A stretch of DNA of 25,823 nucleotides. Origin: UMGS1519 sp963621885 (GTDB lineage Bacteria > Actinomycetota > Coriobacteriia > Coriobacteriales > Eggerthellaceae). The notes below the pieces were generated by a model. That model did not search any database and was not told where the DNA came from. It saw nothing but the letters and a program-made list of their open reading frames with translations. A program made the translations under genes and the position numbers. The stretch is taken from contig CAVFFT010000005.1 in assembly GCA_963621885.1 (NCBI GenBank), forward strand, positions 1 through 25,823. The letters run 5' to 3'. Shown piece after piece: positions 22,736 through 25,823 of this stretch; the first letter of the stretch is position 1; each line of letters starts with the position of its first letter.

Positions 22736-24109
22736 ATGTATCTTAAACGCAAAGCTGACGATGTGCTTCAAGCGTGGAAGGCGGACCCATTTCATAAGCC
22801 GCTTATTGTCAAAGGTCCTCGCCAAGTGGGAAAAACCGAAAGCATCATGCATTTTGCGCAGGCCCACTATGCCAACATCATCGCAATCAATTTCGTTGAG
22901 GAACCGAAGTATAAGGCGATTGTTGATGGCGGCTTTGACGTGGCAAGTATCATTTCGAACATAAGCCTTATCGACCCTTCGAAGCGCTTTGTGCCTGGTG
23001 AAACGCTCATCTTCTTCGATGAGTTACAGGAGTTCCCCGAGATAGCCACATCTCTCAAATTTTTCATGCTGGATGGCCGCTTCGATGTCATTTGCAGTGG
23101 CTCAATGCTTGGAATCAGCTACAAGCGCATAGAGAGCAACAGTGTCGGCTACAAGACCGACTATGAAATGCAATCGCTTGACTTCGAGGAATTCCTTTGG
23201 GCAAGAGGGTACGACGAGGGTTTTGCTGATCGGATGCTTGATCAGCTTGTCAACGCGCAGCCTTTTACCCAGCTTGAGCACAGCACCCTCAGCTCGCTGT
23301 TTCTTGATTACTGCGTTTTGGGCGGTATGCCTGACGTCGTGCGGACGCATATCGAGACGGGTACTTTCGAGGGATCGCTTGCAAGGCAACGTCAGCTTCT
23401 GCTGGACTACGAGGAAGACATTCGCAAATACGCTTCCGGAATGGACCAGACGCGCATCCTCAATATTTTCAGGCACATACCGGTTCAGCTGGCGAAAGAG
23501 AATAAGAAATTCCAGGTCAGCAAGGTGGCAAACGGTGCCAGATTCAAGGACTACCGGGGTTGTGTGGAGTGGCTGGAATCCGCTGGCATAGTGAACGTAT
23601 GCTATCGCCTTCATTATCCGGAATTGCCGCTGAAGGGGAATTACGACGACTCCAAGTTCAAAATCTACTTCGCCGATACAGGGCTTCTTGTTGCCATGCT
23701 CGATGACGAGGCGAGTGACGACTTGCGAGTTAACAAGAACATGGGCGTGTATAAAGGGGCGCTGTACGAGAGCGTTGTCGGTGAAGCGCTTAAGAAATGC
23801 GGCTATGGCTTGTATTACTACAAGCGCGATAATTCGACGCTTGAAGAGGACTTTTTCGTAAGGACAAGGAAATTCCTGGTTCCCGTTGAGGTGAAGGCGG
23901 GGAATGGCGTTGCCAAGTCGCTGCGAACCCTCATTGGTTCTTCCGCGTATCCGGACGTCCATTTTGGATTGAAGCTCACCGGAGGTAACGTTGGCTTCGA
24001 AGGAAGCGTGCTCAGCATGCCCTATTTCGCCGCATTTCTGTTGAGGCGGCTTTTGACGGAGTTCGATAATGGAAATACCACGTGGGAAAAGGAAATAGGT
24101 TCCGCATAG
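22736..24109 (+). CDS. AAA+ ATPase with DUF4143 C-terminal domain
   Basis: 457 residues. Residues 1-20 MYLKRKADDVLQAW are the usual start of the family. Walker A is GPRQVGKT (27-34), Walker B LIFFDE (91-96), and the sensor stretch ICSGSMLGI follows. After a linker, a DUF4143 domain shows VEWLESAGIVNVCYRL, FKIYFADTGLLVAML, GALYESVVGEALKK and VEVKAG, the last like a PD-(D/E)xK nuclease core. The biological role of the family is not established; it is widespread, multi-copy and often patchily distributed. ATG 22736 is preferred over ATG 22733 for its better distance from GAGG. The gene is less GC-rich and less codon-biased than its neighbours, which suggests acquisition by transfer. Confidence 0.9.
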   Translation: MYLKRKADDVLQAWKADPFHKPLIVKGPRQVGKTESIMHFAQAHYANIIAINFVEEPKYKAIVDGGFDVASIISNISLIDPSKRFVPGETLIFFDELQEFPEIATSLKFFMLDGRFDVICSGSMLGISYKRIESNSVGYKTDYEMQSLDFEEFLWARGYDEGFADRMLDQLVNAQPFTQLEHSTLSSLFLDYCVLGGMPDVVRTHIETGTFEGSLARQRQLLLDYEEDIRKYASGMDQTRILNIFRHIPVQLAKENKKFQVSKVANGARFKDYRGCVEWLESAGIVNVCYRLHYPELPLKGNYDDSKFKIYFADTGLLVAMLDDEASDDLRVNKNMGVYKGALYESVVGEALKKCGYGLYYYKRDNSTLEEDFFVRTRKFLVPVEVKAGNGVAKSLRTLIGSSAYPDVHFGLKLTGGNVGFEGSVLSMPYFAAFLLRRLLTEFDNGNTTWEKEIGSA

Positions 24110-24240
24110 TTATTCCGAAATGGGCGCATGGACTCATGGGTACCGACGCGCCTGTGAAGGCCATCAGACATCGCCTGCTTGCTTAAGGCGGTTCATCCGT
24201 CTAGGCTGGTCCGCTTCCCGAGATTCGGTCGGGCATTTCT

Positions 24241-24269
24241 TTGCTGCATACCCCCTATGGGTATATAGT
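24241..24269 (+). promoter_or_regulatory. copA promoter
   Basis: TTGCTG (24241-24246), 17 bases, TATAGT (24264-24269). The copper operator fills the spacer. Confidence 0.7.
24248..24264. promoter_or_regulatory. CsoR-type copper operator
   Basis: ATACCC (24248-24253), five bases, GGGTAT (24259-24264): a perfect 6-bp inverted repeat of the TACCC/GGGTA kind bound by CsoR copper repressors, which release DNA when they bind Cu(I). Its place between -35 and -10 fits repression. No csoR gene is visible in the window. Confidence 0.75.
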
Positions 24270-24297
24270 GGTGCCTGAGAATAAGCGCCTGATGCTG

Positions 24298-24360
24298 CTG
24301 GTAACGGGGTGTGATGTCGCCCGATAACGGCGCCGGATGTGCCTGGTAACGGGGCTTGAT
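24298..24360. repeat. Three imperfect repeats in the copA leader
   Basis: TAACGGGGTGTGATG, TAACGGCGCCGGATG and TAACGGGGCTTGATG occur about 22-23 bp apart; the outer two begin with CTGGTAACGGGG (24298 and 24343). They lie downstream of the promoter and so would be transcribed. Function unknown. Confidence 0.75.
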
Positions 24361-24399
24361 GCAGGGCGATGCGCGAAAGCTAATGAGGGAGCGGTACGC

Positions 24400-25823
24400 A
24401 TGAAGCAGACATTCGATGTGACGGGCATGGCATGCGCGGCATGTTCCGCGCGGGTTGACAAGGTCACGCGCGCAGTGCCGGGTGTTGCGGATGTCGCCGT
24501 GAACCTGCTGAAGAACAGCATGGAAGTGGAATACGAGCCGACGCTCGACCTTCCGCAAATCGAAGCGCTCGCTGCCGACATTTCCGCGGCGATTGCTAAG
24601 GCGGGCTACGAAGCGACACCGCGCCCGCTGAATGTTCCCACCGCCGCCAAGTCGGGCAAGAGCAGCGCGCAGACCGCGCATGAAGAAGCATCCAAACGCG
24701 CGCAAGCCGAAGAGCGCCATATGCGGATGCGGCTTGTCGTCTCGCTCGTGTTCTGCGTGCCGCTGTTCTATCTTTCCATGGGCCAGATGTTCGCATGGCC
24801 TCTGCCTGCGGCGCTGTCGGGCGAATCGAACATGATGGTGGTCGCGCTGGCGGAGCTGCTGCTGCTCGTGCCTATTGTGTTCGTCGACTTCAAATTCTTC
24901 AGCGGCGGCTTCAAAAGTCTCTTCCATCTCGCGCCGAACATGGATTCGCTTATCGCGCTGGGCGCAACCGCCTCGGCGGGCTACAGCGTGGTGCAGATGT
25001 TCATTATGGCCGCGGCTTTGGGTGCGGGAGATGCGGACGCGGCGATGGCGGCATTCATGAAGCTCTACTTCGACTCGGCGGGCATGATTCTTACGCTCAT
25101 CACGCTCGGCAAGTATTTCGAAGCGCGGGCGAAGGGGCGCACGACCGACGCTCTTGGCAAGCTGATGGATCTGGCACCCAAGAAAGCGACGGTGCTTGAA
25201 TATGGTGCTGAGCAGGAGAAACCGGTGGAAGAAGTGCGCGTTGGCGATGTGTTGGTCGTGCGCGCAGGCGAAGGGGTGCCGCTTGATGGCGTCGTGCTTG
25301 AAGGCGCCGCGTCGGTGGATGAAAGCGCCATTACCGGCGAGAGCGTGCCGGTGGACAAGCATCCAGGCGATCCGGTGACGGGCGCCACCATCAGTAGCTC
25401 GGGCTATTTCACGATGCGGGTCACGCGCACGGGAGACGATACCGTGCTGGCGGGAATCATCGCGCTGGTCGACGAGGCGACGAGTTCGAAGGCGCCCATT
25501 CAGAATACCGCTGACAAGATAGCGGGCGTGTTCGTGCCGGCCGTTATCGGCTTCGCTCTTTTCGTCTTCCTGTTGTGGATACTGCTTGCCGCGCCGTTTG
25601 AAAGCGCTCTCAATTTTGCAATCAGTGTGCTTGTGATTTCGTGCCCCTGCGCGCTGGGTCTTGCGACTCCCACTGCAATCATGGTGGGAACCGGTCGAGG
25701 CGCGACGCAGGGGGTGCTTATCAAGAGCGCCGAATCGCTTGAGGTTGCGGGTGGCGTGAAGAACGTGGTGCTCGACAAGACGGGAACCATTACGGAAGGA
25801 AAGCCGCAGGTGGTGGAGGTGGT
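24400..25823 (+). CDS. copA: Copper-exporting P1B-type ATPase CopA (partial)
   Basis: 474 codons are visible before the right edge. An N-terminal heavy-metal-associated domain carries GMACAACSARV with Cys12 and Cys15. Four membrane helices follow (about 110-240), then the actuator domain with ITGES (311-315), the metal-binding membrane motif SCPCALGLATP (Cys415, Cys417) typical of Cu(I) pumps, and the phosphorylation motif DKTGT (Asp459). The ATP-binding domain and last helices are beyond the edge. The protein exports Cu(I) from the cytoplasm. GAGGGAG lies 8 bases before the ATG. The CsoR-type operator upstream supports copper as the substrate. Confidence 0.95.
   Translation, partial: MKQTFDVTGMACAACSARVDKVTRAVPGVADVAVNLLKNSMEVEYEPTLDLPQIEALAADISAAIAKAGYEATPRPLNVPTAAKSGKSSAQTAHEEASKRAQAEERHMRMRLVVSLVFCVPLFYLSMGQMFAWPLPAALSGESNMMVVALAELLLLVPIVFVDFKFFSGGFKSLFHLAPNMDSLIALGATASAGYSVVQMFIMAAALGAGDADAAMAAFMKLYFDSAGMILTLITLGKYFEARAKGRTTDALGKLMDLAPKKATVLEYGAEQEKPVEEVRVGDVLVVRAGEGVPLDGVVLEGAASVDESAITGESVPVDKHPGDPVTGATISSSGYFTMRVTRTGDDTVLAGIIALVDEATSSKAPIQNTADKIAGVFVPAVIGFALFVFLLWILLAAPFESALNFAISVLVISCPCALGLATPTAIMVGTGRGATQGVLIKSAESLEVAGGVKNVVLDKTGTITEGKPQVVEV

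Larger units (their letters stand above)
24110..24399. other. Intergenic region and leader of copA
   Basis: No gene is seen. The left half (24110-24240) has no recognisable signal. The right half holds the copper-responsive promoter and three leader repeats. Confidence 0.6.

Overview
The window is GC-rich, gene-dense bacterial DNA with strong Shine-Dalgarno sites and many GTG or overlapping starts. Gene content points to an anaerobic actinomycete of the class Coriobacteriia (Eggerthellaceae-like): a YczE-type membrane protein fused to a cytidylate-kinase-like domain, a radical 2-hydroxyacyl-CoA dehydratase with its activase, and a 3H-domain NAD repressor. This placement is inference from gene content. 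No rRNA, tRNA, CRISPR array or transposase was recognised.

Layout. (1) Left edge to 1370, minus: membrane/kinase fusion, cut by the window edge. (2) 1826-4845, plus: a nickel/cobalt ECF importer, CbiM with a fused CbiN-like end, then CbiQ and a CbiO whose N-terminus is full of histidine. (3) 4966-6001, plus: a DUF1295/steroid-reductase-like membrane enzyme and a small antitoxin-like protein followed by a possible toxin stub. (4) 6316-10776, plus: high-affinity phosphate importer pstS-pstC-pstA-pstB-pstB with two ATPase genes, closed by a strong terminator. (5) 15273-10933, minus: de novo NAD operon nadA-nadB-nadC ending in its likely repressor niaR; a promoter with a repeated putative operator lies before nadA. 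(6) 15415-16756: LysR-type regulator divergent from a tiny membrane protein, with palindromes between them. (7) 17052-20023, plus: a dehydratase subunit overlapping a gene that fuses a second dehydratase subunit to its ATP-dependent activase. (8) 20876-20133 and 22257-20986, minus: an uncharacterised TIM-barrel protein and an M20 amidohydrolase. (9) 22584-24109, plus: four 33-bp tandem repeats leading into an AAA+/DUF4143 ATPase gene that looks less GC-rich than its neighbours. (10) 24400 to the right edge, plus: copper-exporting P-type ATPase CopA with a CsoR-type operator set between its -35 and -10 boxes.

Most of the window is nutrient and cofactor supply: Ni/Co import, phosphate import, NAD synthesis and copper export, each with its own local control signals. 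The least explained parts are the 33-bp repeat array before the DUF4143 ATPase, the fused dehydratase-activase with an internal ribosome-binding site and GTG at the domain junction, the NadB with a long N-terminal extension and no C-terminal helical domain, and the His-rich CbiO.
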